Notes: generated by a model from the sequence alone, not told the origin. A stretch of DNA of 64,000 bases from Asparagopsis taxiformis (GCA_030407315.1 JALQPE010001702.1:116177-180176), one strand, 5' to 3'; shown: positions 20,056 through 31,325, counted from the first letter of the stretch. Numbers and translations are program-made.

Positions 20056-22079
20056 GTCGGCAGGGAAAGTTAGATAGATGTGCGGGCGTTGAACCCAGTT
20101 TTGGAAATGTTGAGAGGTCTTTTGAAGGGAAGATATGTCGAGGTTTGATGGTAAATGCTTGACTAATGATCTTGAATTACAACCGTCAGCCGTAGTATTT
20201 GTTGTCCGATCAGGGAAGGTTATCCTTGGGTACCGTTCGGAGTGTAGCACACATGTAGCTCCAGGGATGTTCGAGTCGCTTCACTCGATGCGAGAGTCGA
20301 TGCTGCAGTGGGTTGAATTGTTTCAGAAAGTTGAACCAATAGCGAGAAGTGGAGCGGGCAACAGGCATCGATTACATCAAACGCAGACTGTGAGACCAAT
20401 GGCATTGCAGCTTTCGTATGATATGTTGCAAACTCGTCACGACTCGTCTTCTATAACAATTCGCGGACAACTGACGCATAATGTCACTTGAGAACACGTA
20501 AGGGCCTTGACAAAATGGATACTGTAAATTTAAAATCAGACATTGGAAATGCAGTAGTTGGCTGGCATGATTATTGAATCTGATCGTCTCCCACAATTCA
20601 TGTAGTAGTGTCCCTGCCCACTGCCCATCCGACAGTGCTTCTCTTCATCAATTCCAAGCCCACCTTTGCGGGTTGGGGGTTCATGACGCATATGTGGTGA
20701 AATAACTTGCAAACACCGAAACCATCTACGTTCACCGTCCGATTGCAAATTTCTAACTATGGTTTCCAACGATGTAGATTCACTTGAATACATGATATAT
20801 ACGGTAAGCTCAAGCTGGTGCTCATTGAATCCTTTTCCATGGTCGGAAGCAGCCGATATGATTGATTCTCAATCCGATCCTAAGCGGTATTCTGCCCTCC
20901 AGAGGGGAGCACAAGCAACGATATGTATGGGGCTCAATTCCCGAATACTCTGCTTTACAGGAAAAATTCACTGGATGCCAACAACCATTTGTGGAACTAA
21001 GCGGACCATTTTAAAAAATTAGGCAACCCAAAGATGAGGGCTCTACAGCAAATGGAAAAGATTCTGTTGTCCTGGCTGCATGTAGGTGCCCTTAGGGTAC
21101 GATGAACGCTGCAGTAAACACCGCTCCCTTTTTCCAAAAACCCTGCCATGCCCGTCATGAAACTCATCTCGATCTGCGCATCCACCTGGCGCTGGTGTAT
21201 TGACTGGACGGTGTTGTGCACTTCGTTCATTGGCCCAAAATTTCGTCGGGCCAATCTCCTCCTCGCTCTCTGTCTGTCAGTGGTTGACTGGTCCGCGTCC
21301 GCACATGCATACAGTCAAACACACCACAAAAAAAAATGAACACCACACATTTGCTTTACCGGCACGTTTATTTAGGTACCATTACGACTCGCGGAACCTC
21401 GAACAATCCATGTTTCCTACAGCTCTCCTCACCACCATTTACCAGTCACCTCGTGAAATTTGCCGTGTCTTCGACTGGTTTGGATCTCCATTCTCCCCTC
21501 ATCTGCAAGCTGTCTAGTTCTCAGCTTCACTGAGCTACTATTTTCGCTCAACAGCGGCTTGAACAAACCCGCTGTGGACGAAATATGTTCTTTGCATTCC
21601 TGTAACATGGCGGCATCCTATCCCAAAAAACATTGGCTCTTGAGGGTAATGCTGGGCATGGAACAACCTCCGCGGTTGACATATGAACCAAAATTTGGCA
21701 TCGCGTGATGGAGCATGTGCCAGGGAGGCCATGGGAGCTTCACAATCTTGCATGATGATCGACCATTACGGGAAATGGCCATGGATCAACTATGCAAGAA
21801 ACGGGGCTGACCATGCTTACATGAGCACATTGTGGACTTCGAGGTTGCACACGTGTGGATCATATTGTAAGATATTATTTGCTTGTGAACGTGGCGCGGA
21901 TGAATCGAATTCTGGTTTCGTTAATTTAGCTAGTCACCCCACACAGTGAAAGTAATACATTTTGTTGCGTCCAACAGGTTAATTTGATGCATCAATGATT
22001 CGACATCCTAATGCGTTGTCGAGATTCAGAGAATTCATTTACCAGAATCATGAAGGGTGGTTGTCCAATTTCTTGTTAA
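20056..22079. other. Gene-poor region
   Basis: About 2 kb with no recognisable coding region, RNA gene or repeat. Open frames are short and lack domains. Confidence 0.45.
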
Positions 22080-22177
22080 CGAGCTATATTTGAGTCTGAC
22101 GTCTTCACATCACGCAGAAAAATACTCAATTCATCTATTCTAGATGTTGTGAGGACGACGGACTCAAATATAGCTCG
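22080..22177. repeat. Foldback inverted repeat (MITE-like hairpin)
   Basis: The first 35 or so bases (CGAGCTATATTTGAGTC...) are mirrored by the reverse complement at the end (...GACTCAAATATAGCTCG), with a short AT-rich loop. No target duplication is visible. Confidence 0.55.
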
Positions 22178-23759
22178 GAAAAGAGTTCAAACAACCCCCA
22201 ATTTCTGTAGTGGTATTTGAAGTGTAAAATATGACTCCCAATAAATGTAATCCTCTAATGTACTGTAGATTAAATCCGGATTCACTGCAAAGAGAAAAAT
22301 ATTTGATGAATACAAAATCTGAGAATCACCATATATTTTTGAAATTAGAGAAAAGTTTGTTGATAGTCTTGTGGTAAAATTAAAGGAGAAGGAATACCTG
22401 AGACTAGGAGCGAGAATAAATGGAGATGTAAATATTCCTGGTAAGTGGTAGAGCTTCGAATCTCTGGTGTTCTCGTAACGGGTTGTATTACAGTTCCAGT
22501 GACTCAGATAGAATCTGAGGGGATCCAGTAACTGTAGCGAAACGCCACATGGCGAGCGCTTACGGTGCAGGTGTTCCATATGCAATTTTGGGTAATTTAC
22601 CCAACTCTTTCATTTCACGACTATCTCAGACTTTTTATCCTAACTGCAGTGCAATCACCGAACATTTGGCTCGTGAAAACAGTGATAAAATGAATTGTAC
22701 AATACAACTAACAGTTTTAACTATATCTACAGTGTGAAAACGCCGCCGGCGCACCCGTCAACTAGGATTTTGTCGACCACCCTACTGCATCAGAATTTAG
22801 GCTACAATTTGGACACCAAAAACAAGGATATTGAGGGATAGAAGCCACATGTAACTGTAGGACCTTAGCCCTTTTAGATAGATTGTACCTCCGAGGAGAA
22901 TTAGTAGATAGGGATAAGGCTTCGAACTCACCAGTGAGAGAGCCGATTCCACGAGGCGGATGTCTCGTGCGATCCTGGTAGCCCGAGGGCTGTGTCGAGT
23001 GGATCGATCCCTCAGGGCCCGGACACGTGTCTCCCAATCCGGTAGCGGGTGGTAGTGCGGGGTCCGGAACGGCTGGATCTAACCTACCGGAGGGATCTAT
23101 CGGCCGTGGCCGTCCTCAACCCACGTAAGGGTTAACTAGGCACTTAGCGGGATGAATCCCCGCGGGAATTGTGGTTGCCTCCACGCGTGGGTGCCCGCAC
23201 TACGGATTCTGCAACTGGAATACCACCAGCGGCAGCGGTCGAGACCATTTGAGAAGCCCACGGGTGTTGGCTCGGTTGACCGGTTGTGGGTGCCGAACCG
23301 ACAGCGCTCCCAGCCGGTATCCTTGTCCCGGTGGGCGGAAGGCCACTCCCGGTCGCCTGAAGGCGTTAAAAGAAGCGGGAAGGTGGTCCACTACCGCGGA
23401 GACGAAATACCCTAGGGCAATCCACGTGCACTCCCGTCGGAGGAGTCTCGCGGCAGGCAATTTGGGAAATGCGCTGTCGTACCGCCTGGCAGTCCTCTCA
23501 TACTGAGCCGTGTCGCCTCCCTATTGGGTACCAACTTAGGGGGCGTGCCAATCACAAGGCAACAGCCAACTGGGCGTGTTTCCTGTAGTTGGGACAAGCA
23601 AAAGGCTGTAAATACCCCACGCAGACCCATCAGCCCCGGCCAAGACCCCAAAAGGGGCAAATTATAACTTCAACCTGATCAGCTGAACATTACAATGTAA
23701 CCCTAACTGGCAATGACCTCGCGAGTAGGCGAGGGCCGTTAACTGGGTTCGGATTGGTC
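22178..23759. other. AT-rich spacer, then GC-rich structured repeat-like segment
   Basis: Up to about 22,740 the sequence is AT-rich and featureless. From about 22,740 to 23,759 composition jumps to GC-rich with many short complementary blocks (for example GGTCGCCTGAAGGCG near 23350 and CTCGCGAGTAGGCGAGGGCC near 23720). There is no long open frame with a domain. It could be the 5' UTR or a fragment of a retroelement, or a structured RNA; I cannot decide. The Harbinger element begins immediately after it. Confidence 0.4.
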
Positions 23760-23762
23760 ACT

Positions 23763-24244
23763 AGTGGGTTTCGGCAAATCGAAAATGGGTAGTTGGTGGG
23801 TACTTTGTGGCTCAGTAGTGGTGTCGACACGGCGCTGGATCTTTCTTTCTGTAGTCCAAGGGAAGGTCAGCTGAGTCTACAGAGCTATCTAGGTGTAATG
23901 CTCGATGTAGGTTTGGAACATATTGCATAAACGAAAAGTTGCTGTACTCTCAGAAAGCAAGACAAAGTAGCACAAAAAAACCAAATAGGTGAAAAGGACG
24001 AACTTGTCACGGAAACTGAATGGCGCGTGGCCTCATCTGGCCAGGACAGCCTGCTTCATTCCTCCGCCGTGCGTATGTCGGCATACGAAGTTGTAGATAT
24101 CTCAGATACCCTGTGCGCTGTTACCAGCTGCTCCAAAGCGCGATACGATAGTTTTCACTCTCGCCCCGTCACTTTCGATCTGATCAACCCACTCACAAGC
24201 CAAATTGAACCTCTCAAAGGATCCAAAACAGCCGGAGGACAACC
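23763..24244 (+). repeat. Left terminal inverted repeat of Harbinger element
   Basis: About 482 bp, matching the reverse complement of 27982-28462 almost exactly. Its inner part is open-frame on the transposase strand, so a transposase start at 24027 inside the repeat is possible. Confidence 0.85.
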
Positions 24245-24275
24245 AAAAATCTCCAACTGCACATATCACACAACA

Positions 24276-25427
24276 ATGGGGCGCGTGTGGAGGCAACGGG
24301 ATCTAACTATCAAGAAAACCCGTGAGAGGGCGCCCCTTAGCCTAATACAACTGAGCCGTGCTCGCTGCGCGGATACATCTGCGCTTTTGGCTTCATTCTT
24401 TCTAGAGGATGCCTCAGACGAATACTACGACACAGTTCTTCGTAGCGAAAGGAAGAGCAGGCTTTATGCTCCCATATTCAACATAGAAGCATTTGATGAC
24501 TTTGAATGTCTGCGTCGATTCCGATTCAGAAAACGTGACATGATTCGCCTTTTGAACAAAATGGAATGGGAAGGGTATGAATGGAAAACGGAAAGGAAGA
24601 GGTAGCAAACTAACCCAATGGAAGCATTCTGCATTTTGACGCGTCGACTAAGTACGGCTTGTATATGGCGCGATCTTGAAGGAGAGTTCTATCGTACGTC
24701 ATCTGCTCTGTGTGAGATATTCTACGAAGCGCTGGAGATGTTTTACGAACAATTCAAACACATAGTATGTAACTTTCCGGGATCATTCCTTCAATCCCGT
24801 GCCTTTTTGTATGCTCGGAAAATACACGAACGTGGTGCACCACTAGATAGCTGTGTGGGCTTCATGGATGACACAAATGTATATATATCCCGTCCGAAAG
24901 GTCACATGCAGCGAGCAACATTCAGCGGACACAAACGTAGAAATTGCCTCAAGTTCCAAGCAGTAACGCTCCCAGATGGGTTGATATTGAATGTTTTTGG
25001 CCCTATGGAAGGTCGTCGACATGATATAACTCTTTTTAGAGAGTCTGGAATTGAACACGACCTCCAGCAAGTCTTGGAAATCAATAACCGACAATTCTAC
25101 CTATACGCTGACGCAGCATATGTGCTGAGACCGTATCTCATAGTAGGTTTCAGAGGCACCGCAATCACTGAAGAAGAATCTGTATTTAACAAAAAGATGT
25201 CTTCTGCCAGGATCTCAGTGGAGTGGGCGTTTAAGGAGATCAAATTACACTTCACGCACGTGGACTTCGCGCGAAAAATGAAAGTTGGTACAAGCCCCAT
25301 TGCATTGTGGTATATGTCCTCTTGTATACTAACAAACTTTAGAACTTGTTTGTACTCATCCCAGACCGGAAAACATTTCAAATGTGAAGCTCCCTCCCTC
25401 GAAGAATACATGGATGAGTTTCTATAG
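24276..25427 (+). pseudogene. Harbinger DDE_Tnp_4 transposase with one in-frame TAG
   Basis: The coding frame runs from 24276 (or from an ATG at 24027 within the left repeat) to 25427 and is broken only by a TAG at 24603-24605. Residues before the stop include the helix-turn-helix-like FRKRDMIRLLNKM. After it come MEAFCILTRRLS and the catalytic domain: first Asp in GFMDDTNVYISRP, second Asp in GRRHDITLF, the conserved YADAAYVLRPYLI and the Glu in SARISVEWAFKEIK. These fit the DDE_Tnp_4 family. The protein would cut and rejoin the terminal repeats with the Myb-like partner. The single stop could be a recent null mutation, be read through, or separate two products; a start at the in-frame ATG at 24618 would keep the catalytic triad but lose the N-terminus. 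Confidence 0.8.
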
Positions 25428-26383
25428 GAGTGCATGGAGTGAAGGGGTGAAGGGAATATTCAAGTTCATGTTAAACTACCTCATAATGCTAAATTTACTC
25501 TTTTTCAAATGCTCGCTGCTAAAAACTTTGGTTTAGACTTTTTTAGCTAGTATTTGAGCTACAACAGAAAGATACTTCTGCTCTTGATCTACTTTTCAAT
25601 GGATTGAATTCAACTATGAGGGTTCTATCATGGTTTGGAAATAGTTAATTGATGGCTTCTCCCGCCGGTAGTTTAGACTGATCGGATATTTCATCCGTTC
25701 ATGTTCGAAATGCAACCCTTTTCAAAAATTGAATTGTCACCAACGTGTTACTAAAGCCATTAAGATGTTGACGTTATTGAATTTCGAGGCAATATCGTTT
25801 TGCTCACCTCATCAACTTTGCAAGCTATGCACATTGGACGTTACGGATATCATTCTCGTTTGGTATTGAACTGAGGAAATCATTGCAATGTTCAGGTGAC
25901 TTGAAGACTCATCAGTTTTGAACTCGGCTGCATAGAGTGATTTTCAAGTGTTCTTGAGCCTTTTTGAATGACATGACAGACCCGAGCCTCTCATTCAGAG
26001 TATAGACGAAATTCTACATGCAAGTAGGATTTCGGACACGAACAGAATCGTTTCGTCGTAGATCAACGCACCATTCGAATTTTCATAGTCTATCTAATAC
26101 GACAGTTATACAACTATATATCTAACGGATCCTTTCCATGCTGGTGGGCACCGCAATGTAGACCTTTCGGTGAATCCAATTATGGAAATGTACAGGTAGA
26201 TAACATCAAGCTGTCCGCTCTGCACCGTTGCTAATGAACTCTTTCTGCACTATAAAAGCCAATCTCCTAAGTCCAACACCAACTATCTCATCCCCTACCA
26301 TCCTACTTACCACAGTTTCTTTCAGAGAAACCAGATATCCATTGAAAAGCTCAAACATTCTCGGACAGGACATTTCATAAACC
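25428..26383 (+). promoter_or_regulatory. Internal spacer of Harbinger element with promoter for the Myb-like gene
   Basis: 956 bases without coding signal. A good TATA box, TATAAAAG, lies at 26251-26258, about 125 bases before the ATG of the second gene, followed by a C/A-rich leader. Confidence 0.55.
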
Positions 26384-27526
26384 ATGAGCGATTACGTGAA
26401 CAGCATGATGTCAATTGCATCCATTCTCGATGATACTGCTTTGATTGATTCCACTTCAGATGATATTGGGTCTGGAGTAGGGCGTTGTGGACGTTCCTCT
26501 ATCGAAGAGGAAGCAATCACAATTGAAGATGGAGCTAATGAAAAAATCAACTGCAGTAGTGCCTCTGTGCAAATGGGAATTGCTAATGATTCTGGAATTG
26601 ATGTACAGAGTCTTTCCGATGGGGAGATTGTTAACTTGAGTGATACTACGACAAAATTTCCGATGGGAACCGTTGGCACCTCTCTGCATAGTTCTGAAGA
26701 ATATATAAAATTCATTGCGCTGAAGTCGCGGAGAAAGTTCAACAAAGATCTGGATCTTTTGCTCCTGCAAGCCGTCTCTGCATTGAAGGTTCACAAACTC
26801 CCTCGAGGAAGGCAGATGGCGGCATTTGCCAATGTTGCTATGCAACTGAACAATAGTGGGAAGATGCCGTGGCTTACAGACGCAAAGCACTGTGCCGATC
26901 GTTTCAGGTTGATAATGCGCCAATACAAAGTTTATGGAGAGCGCTTTGGGTCTAGTGAGGACCTGTCTGGACTTTCAGAGTTTTCTCGTATACGTGCAAG
27001 CTTTCTTCGCGAAATGGAAGAAGTACAGGAGCAAAGGAATGAGAAAAGGATCGAGGAACAAGAGAAAGAGGCTTCTATGATTCGCGGAGGAGCTGAAATC
27101 AGAGAAAGAGCAATGCGTAGAGTCTCTGCCACTGATGTGGATTCTGAAAATGAGGCCTCGCCGCCTGGGAGCTCTTCGAAGCCAAAAATCTGTGCGGGAA
27201 AGGACGCATCCTCCAAGGAAAAGATTGATGAGATAAAAAATGCCTCATTGGCGCTGCAAAATGCCGAAATGCATCGCATGGAAATGGCAGAGAGGTCAGA
27301 AGTGCGAGAGAAGGAAAGGCTGTCCATGGAGAAGGACAAAATTAACGCAGACATACATGCACGTCGAGAGAGTCTAGATATTGAGCGTCGTCGTCTCGAG
27401 CTTGACGAGAGGCGACATGAGGAGGAAGTTAAGAGGTGCAAAGTGGATGCCGACTTTCGTGAAATGTCTCACAAGGTCACTGTTGCTCTAGTTGAGGCTC
27501 TTACTGAGTCTAAGAAGACTGCTTAG
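26384..27526 (+). CDS. Harbinger Myb/SANT-like DNA-binding protein
   Basis: A protein of 380 aa. Residues about 110-190 form a Myb/SANT-like trihelical region (KFNKDLDLLLLQAVSALKVH, WLTDAKHCADRFRLIMRQYK), as in the second protein of PIF/Harbinger elements, which recruits the transposase to the termini and assists nuclear import. The N-terminal 100 residues are acidic and Ser/Thr-rich. The C-terminal half is a long charged coiled coil (Glu/Arg/Lys-rich, with repeated ERRR and EKD blocks). The frame is intact. It lies on the same strand as the transposase and has its own TATA box. Confidence 0.75.
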   Translation: MSDYVNSMMSIASILDDTALIDSTSDDIGSGVGRCGRSSIEEEAITIEDGANEKINCSSASVQMGIANDSGIDVQSLSDGEIVNLSDTTTKFPMGTVGTSLHSSEEYIKFIALKSRRKFNKDLDLLLLQAVSALKVHKLPRGRQMAAFANVAMQLNNSGKMPWLTDAKHCADRFRLIMRQYKVYGERFGSSEDLSGLSEFSRIRASFLREMEEVQEQRNEKRIEEQEKEASMIRGGAEIRERAMRRVSATDVDSENEASPPGSSSKPKICAGKDASSKEKIDEIKNASLALQNAEMHRMEMAERSEVREKERLSMEKDKINADIHARRESLDIERRRLELDERRHEEEVKRCKVDADFREMSHKVTVALVEALTESKKTA

Positions 27527-27981
27527 GTATTTCTTCTGCCTACTATGATAGAAAGTAGAGTCAATCGACGGCACTAGCTTTGCAGTAGTGTTATAATCGA
27601 TTATTCGTACATTCTCTCAGCCAACTCCCTTCTTGAAAGTAGCTTCACTCGATTCGCTGTTGTCGGGATAAGATTAAACGGCACTCTAAGCCTTTCACAA
27701 TAAATGTAATCTCATCCGTATGATCGCTCTAATTGCCTTCCTTTTCGCATGTCAATAAGAGCTCTTCAGCGACTATCATGGAGTTCCTATACCCCCTGGA
27801 TAATATTATCCCTTTGTACCAATAATAAAACGTATCTGCGCGTGATGTGCGGACTGCAGTCACTGAAATATGAAACTAGAAGGGATATGTGAACTGTGAT
27901 GACTTTCACATGATGGTTAGTGGTCATTAACGGAGTGTACATACATACAAGGTACGTCCTGCAGGGAGTCTGGGAACCTCT

Positions 27982-28462
27982 GGTTGTCCTCCGGCTGTTT
28001 TGGATCCTTTGAGAGGTTCAATTTGGCTTGTGAGTGGGTTGATCAGATCGAAAGTGACGGGGCGAGAGTGAAAACTATCGTATCGCGCTTTGGAGCAGCT
28101 GGTAACAGCGCACAGGGTATCTGAGATATCTACAACTTCGTATGCCGACATACGCACGGCGGAGGAATGAAGCAGGCTGTCCTGGCCAGATGAGGTCACG
28201 CACCATTCAGTTTCCGTGACAAGTTCGTCCTTTTCACCTATTTGGTTTTTTGTGCTACTTTGTCTTGCTTTCTGAAAGTACAGCAACTTTTCGTTTATGC
28301 AATATGTTCCAAACCTACATCGAGCATTACACCTAGATAGATCTGTAAACTAAGCTGAACTTCCCTTGGACTACAGAAAGAAAGATCCAGCGCCGTGTCG
28401 ACACCACTACTGAGCCACAAAGTACCCACCAACTACCCATTTTCGATTTGCCGAAACCCACT
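27982..28462 (-). repeat. Right terminal inverted repeat of Harbinger element
   Basis: About 481 bp, the inverted partner of 23763-24244 with roughly 98% identity by eye. It carries an opposite-strand copy of the open frame found in the left repeat. Confidence 0.85.
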
Positions 28463-28465
28463 ACT

Positions 28466-28961
28466 AACTGGATATTCTCATTATAGTAACGATTTACCTA
28501 GAATCATTATTAATTTCTACTCTATTACATGGTCAGTGAAAGTCATTCCTAGCCAATAGACCCGTTTTTTTCTTAGTTACATCCAAAATTCAACCCCAAC
28601 TACCCAATAAACAAATCAGCAGCAGCGAATCTCATAATCTACTCTCCCAATTGGCACTGTACAGTACGTTACTTTACGAAATACTCTGTCCGTACTGGCT
28701 CATATGGCCACACGTTGCACACATGGCACGCTTAGTTCTACTTTGCCATATGCAGTGCAACTTGCCTAGCAACCGCTGTACATGGCCATTTAAGTAGTGT
28801 ACAGTGAAGTAGAGGGGGAATAGTGTATGCACAGGGTGCTCTGTCTGCAGTTGCGACACTATGATTCGGCCCTGTAAAAGTGTATCCAAGCCTAGGTAGA
28901 GTTGCAAATACGGTCCTTATGAGGACATGCTACACTACCATAGTATGTGAGGGTGTATGGG
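28466..28961. other. AT-rich spacer
   Basis: About 500 bases between the Harbinger element and the globin remnant. No feature recognised. Confidence 0.4.
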
Positions 28962-29289
28962 TTAGGGGATTACAGGATTGACCCACTCGCGTCCAAAGAC
29001 AATAAACGACGCCATGTGCGAGTCGTGCGCATGACCTGTGCAATTGCGCTCTCCATGTGCGCCAGCCATCGTTCCGCCGCGCGGTGCGTGACAGCATACT
29101 GCGCGTGGCGTCCGAGCAGAGCGGTATGTCCCTTTCGTTGTCTCTACAATGACGGGCCGCTAAACTCCTGTACGAGGAATTCGCGCTGGTTACGCATCGC
29201 CGCTTCCTTGGTAGTGTTGGCAAAGATGCCACGAAACCATTCCTCGTCCGCGTACACGCGCGTGTAAAAGTGATCCGATAGCGCGAGTA
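28962..29289 (-). pseudogene. Truncated haemoglobin (bacterial-globin family) fragment, disrupted
   Basis: Read on the minus strand, the segment encodes ALSDHFYTRVYADEEWF, FLVQEFSGP and [20 protein letters not shown], then ERWLAHM. This is the order of a truncated (2-on-2) globin: the B-helix FY, the CD-corner Phe, a GP turn, the proximal His in GRH and the G8 Trp typical of group II. There is a TAG where a Tyr is usual (after GPSL), and the last 25 residues read best in another frame ([15 protein letters not shown]), so it is broken. The N-terminus is cut exactly at the terminus of the 23-kb element. About 13 plausible upstream residues are found beyond the other end of that element (around 52417-52460). 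Codon use is GC-rich. Confidence 0.55.
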
Positions 29290-29337
29290 TCGTCTGTGTT
29301 TTCGGAAGTGGACGCGGACGTCCAGTCTCTCTAGTAC
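29290..29337 (+). repeat. Left terminal inverted repeat of giant element
   Basis: About 47 bp matching the reverse complement of 52369-52416 with some six differences. The inner half contains the palindrome GGACGTCC. Confidence 0.65.
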
Positions 29338-29410
29338 GGGTCCTAGTCGGCCCCGAGATTTACTAGAACAAATGAACGTCCGCGTCCAAAAAAAAATAAA
29401 AAATTTTTGG

Positions 29411-29636
29411 ATGCGGACGTCCACTTTCTCTAGTACGTTCGGCGGAATACTAGGGCCCGACATCCACTTTCTCTAGTACATATGGCGGAATACTAGGACC
29501 CGACATCCACTTTCTCTAGTACGTTTGGCGGAATACTAGGACCCGACATCCACTTTCTCTAGTACGTTTGGCGGAATACTAGGACCCGACATCCACTTTC
29601 TCTAGTACGTTTGGCGGAATACTAGGACCCGACATC
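29411..29636 (+). repeat. 43-bp subterminal tandem repeats, about five copies
   Basis: The unit contains CCACTTTCTCTAGTACG and GGCGGAATACTAGGACCCG. The CCACTTT phase recurs at 29421, 29464, 29507, 29550 and 29593, exactly 43 apart. The first copy carries the GCGGACGTCC of the terminus. Probably transposase-binding sites. Confidence 0.85.
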
Positions 29637-29762
29637 CAGTATACAATATATCAGCGAAAACCGGGAGGGAAGAAATTACAGCGGATGGTAAATTCAGGGC
29701 CCATATCGGACCGTATTTTATTCTCTCATTTAGGAAACTGCTCGTATACAATACGACTCTCT

Positions 29763-29899
29763 AGAATAGGGAATACATATCTGGTCAGAATAGGAAATAA
29801 ATACCCGGTTAGAATAGGAAATAGGTATCTAGCCAGAATACGGAATATGTATCCAGCCAGAATACGAAATACGTATCCAGCCAGAATACGAAATACCTG
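29763..29899 (+). repeat. 24-bp tandem repeats, about 5.5 copies
   Basis: Units of the form AGAATASGRAATAnnTAtcyrGyc repeat every 24 bases with gradual divergence. Confidence 0.8.
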
Positions 29900-30229
29900 T
29901 CAGCATATCGTCGATCACCCATCTCCCTCACTATCCCGTTCTCCCTACCATCCGAACGCCATGCACCACCATTCGCACATACTTCAAGAACCCTCACGAC
30001 CTTGATTACAAAAAATCCGCTTCTTCCCAATACCATCCCCGCTTTCCTCGACACCACCCCAGCCCATTAAATCATCAAGAATCAAACACGAACATGGTCA
30101 GCAAAATCTTACACCACTTGAAACCCACTCTCACTTCTATCGTATGCCCCAAAATATACACATACCAGAAACACCTCACAGCTTCATTCCCCATCTTCCT
30201 AGATCCCTTCTTCACTCTCCTTCAGTCCT

Positions 30230-31245
30230 GCCGTTCCTGCTTCACCACTCCTGCATCACATACACAACATCAGAATCAACCCCAACAGTCAGATTCAAAA
30301 GCAACGCTTACCACGACAGATATCCTAGAAACTTCCTTACTTACCTCTCATCCATCCTACACACAATACAAACCATGATCCAAAAACCTTGCAATGAATA
30401 ATCAAAGTCAGCAGTCCATATCTTCGCAAAACACATCCTGGCGCTCAATGAAACTTACCTTCTGTCATCACCATTCCTGCATCACCTACAAAAAATCGGA
30501 ATCAACCACAACAGTCAGACCCAAAACCAACCTTCCCTCGCTGCTTACTTTCAAAACTCGCACAATTACCTTCGCTCCACACAATACACACCATGACTCA
30601 ATAGGCTTCCAATGAAAAATATCGCATCAACGGAAATAGTCAGACTCAAAACCAACCTTCCCTCGCTGCTTACTTTCAAAACTCGCACACTTACCTTACC
30701 TGTTCCATCCTGCACACAATAAAAACCATAAATCACGTAATCGTGTAGCCAAGAAAAGTAGTCAGCATTCCGCATCTTCGCACAACCGGTCTGGGCGCCC
30801 AATGTGACTTACCTTCCGTCATCACTATTCCTCCATCACCTACGCAACATCGGAATCAATCGCAACAGTCAGATTGAAAACCAACGTTTCCCTCGCTACA
30901 TACCCTGAGAACTCGCAAATGTACCTCTCATCCATCCTACACACAATACAAACCATGATCCAAAAACCTTGCAATGAATAATAATCATAGTCAGCAGTCC
31001 ATATCTTCGCAAACCACATCTTGGCACTCAATGAAACTTACCTTCCGTCATCAACATTCCTGCATCATCTACACAACATCGGAATCAACCACAACAGTCA
31101 GACTCAAAACCAACCTTCCCTCGCACCATACTTTCAAAACTTCACGTACCTCTCTTCCATCCTCCGCTCAATACACACCATGAGTCAACAGGCTTCCAAT
31201 GAAAAATATCGCATCAACGGAAATAGTCAGACTCAAAACCCACGC
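30230..31245 (+). repeat. About 580-bp imperfect tandem duplication
   Basis: The block around 30353-30402 (CACACAATACAAACCATGAT...) recurs at about 30932, and the block AATGAAAAATATCGCATCAA recurs at about 30611 and 31198. The spacing is 579-587. Shorter internal echoes (AAAACCAACCTTCCCTCG) occur several times. Confidence 0.75.
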
Positions 31246-31287
31246 TTACCTCAATGCATACCCTCGAGGGTAGAGGATGGAACGAAG

Positions 31288-31325
31288 GTACGTGCGCGAA
31301 TCTTGATCAAGATTCGCGCACGTAC
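31288..31325. repeat. Perfect 38-bp palindrome
   Basis: GTACGTGCGCGAATCTTGA is followed directly by its exact reverse complement with no loop. A second small palindrome, CCCTCGAGGG, lies 18 bases upstream at 31261. Confidence 0.95.

Larger units (their letters stand above)
23763..28462 (+). mobile_element. Complete PIF/Harbinger-type DNA transposon
   Basis: The element is bounded by long terminal inverted repeats that begin AGTGGGTTTCGG and end CCGAAACCCACT. It is flanked by ACT at 23760-23762 and again at 28463-28465, a 3-bp target duplication as in this superfamily. It encodes the two proteins expected of the superfamily: a DDE transposase and a Myb/SANT-like DNA-binding protein, both on the + strand. 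The two termini differ at only about ten positions, which implies recent movement. Confidence 0.85.

Noticed and set aside
28930..29463. 177-codon minus-strand frame over the globin remnant
   Set aside because: It is an alternative frame of the globin-like sequence and runs into the terminal repeat; the globin frame gives the meaningful protein.
29411..29636. Regular repeats that could suggest a CRISPR array
   Set aside because: Units are contiguous with no unique spacers and the context is eukaryotic.
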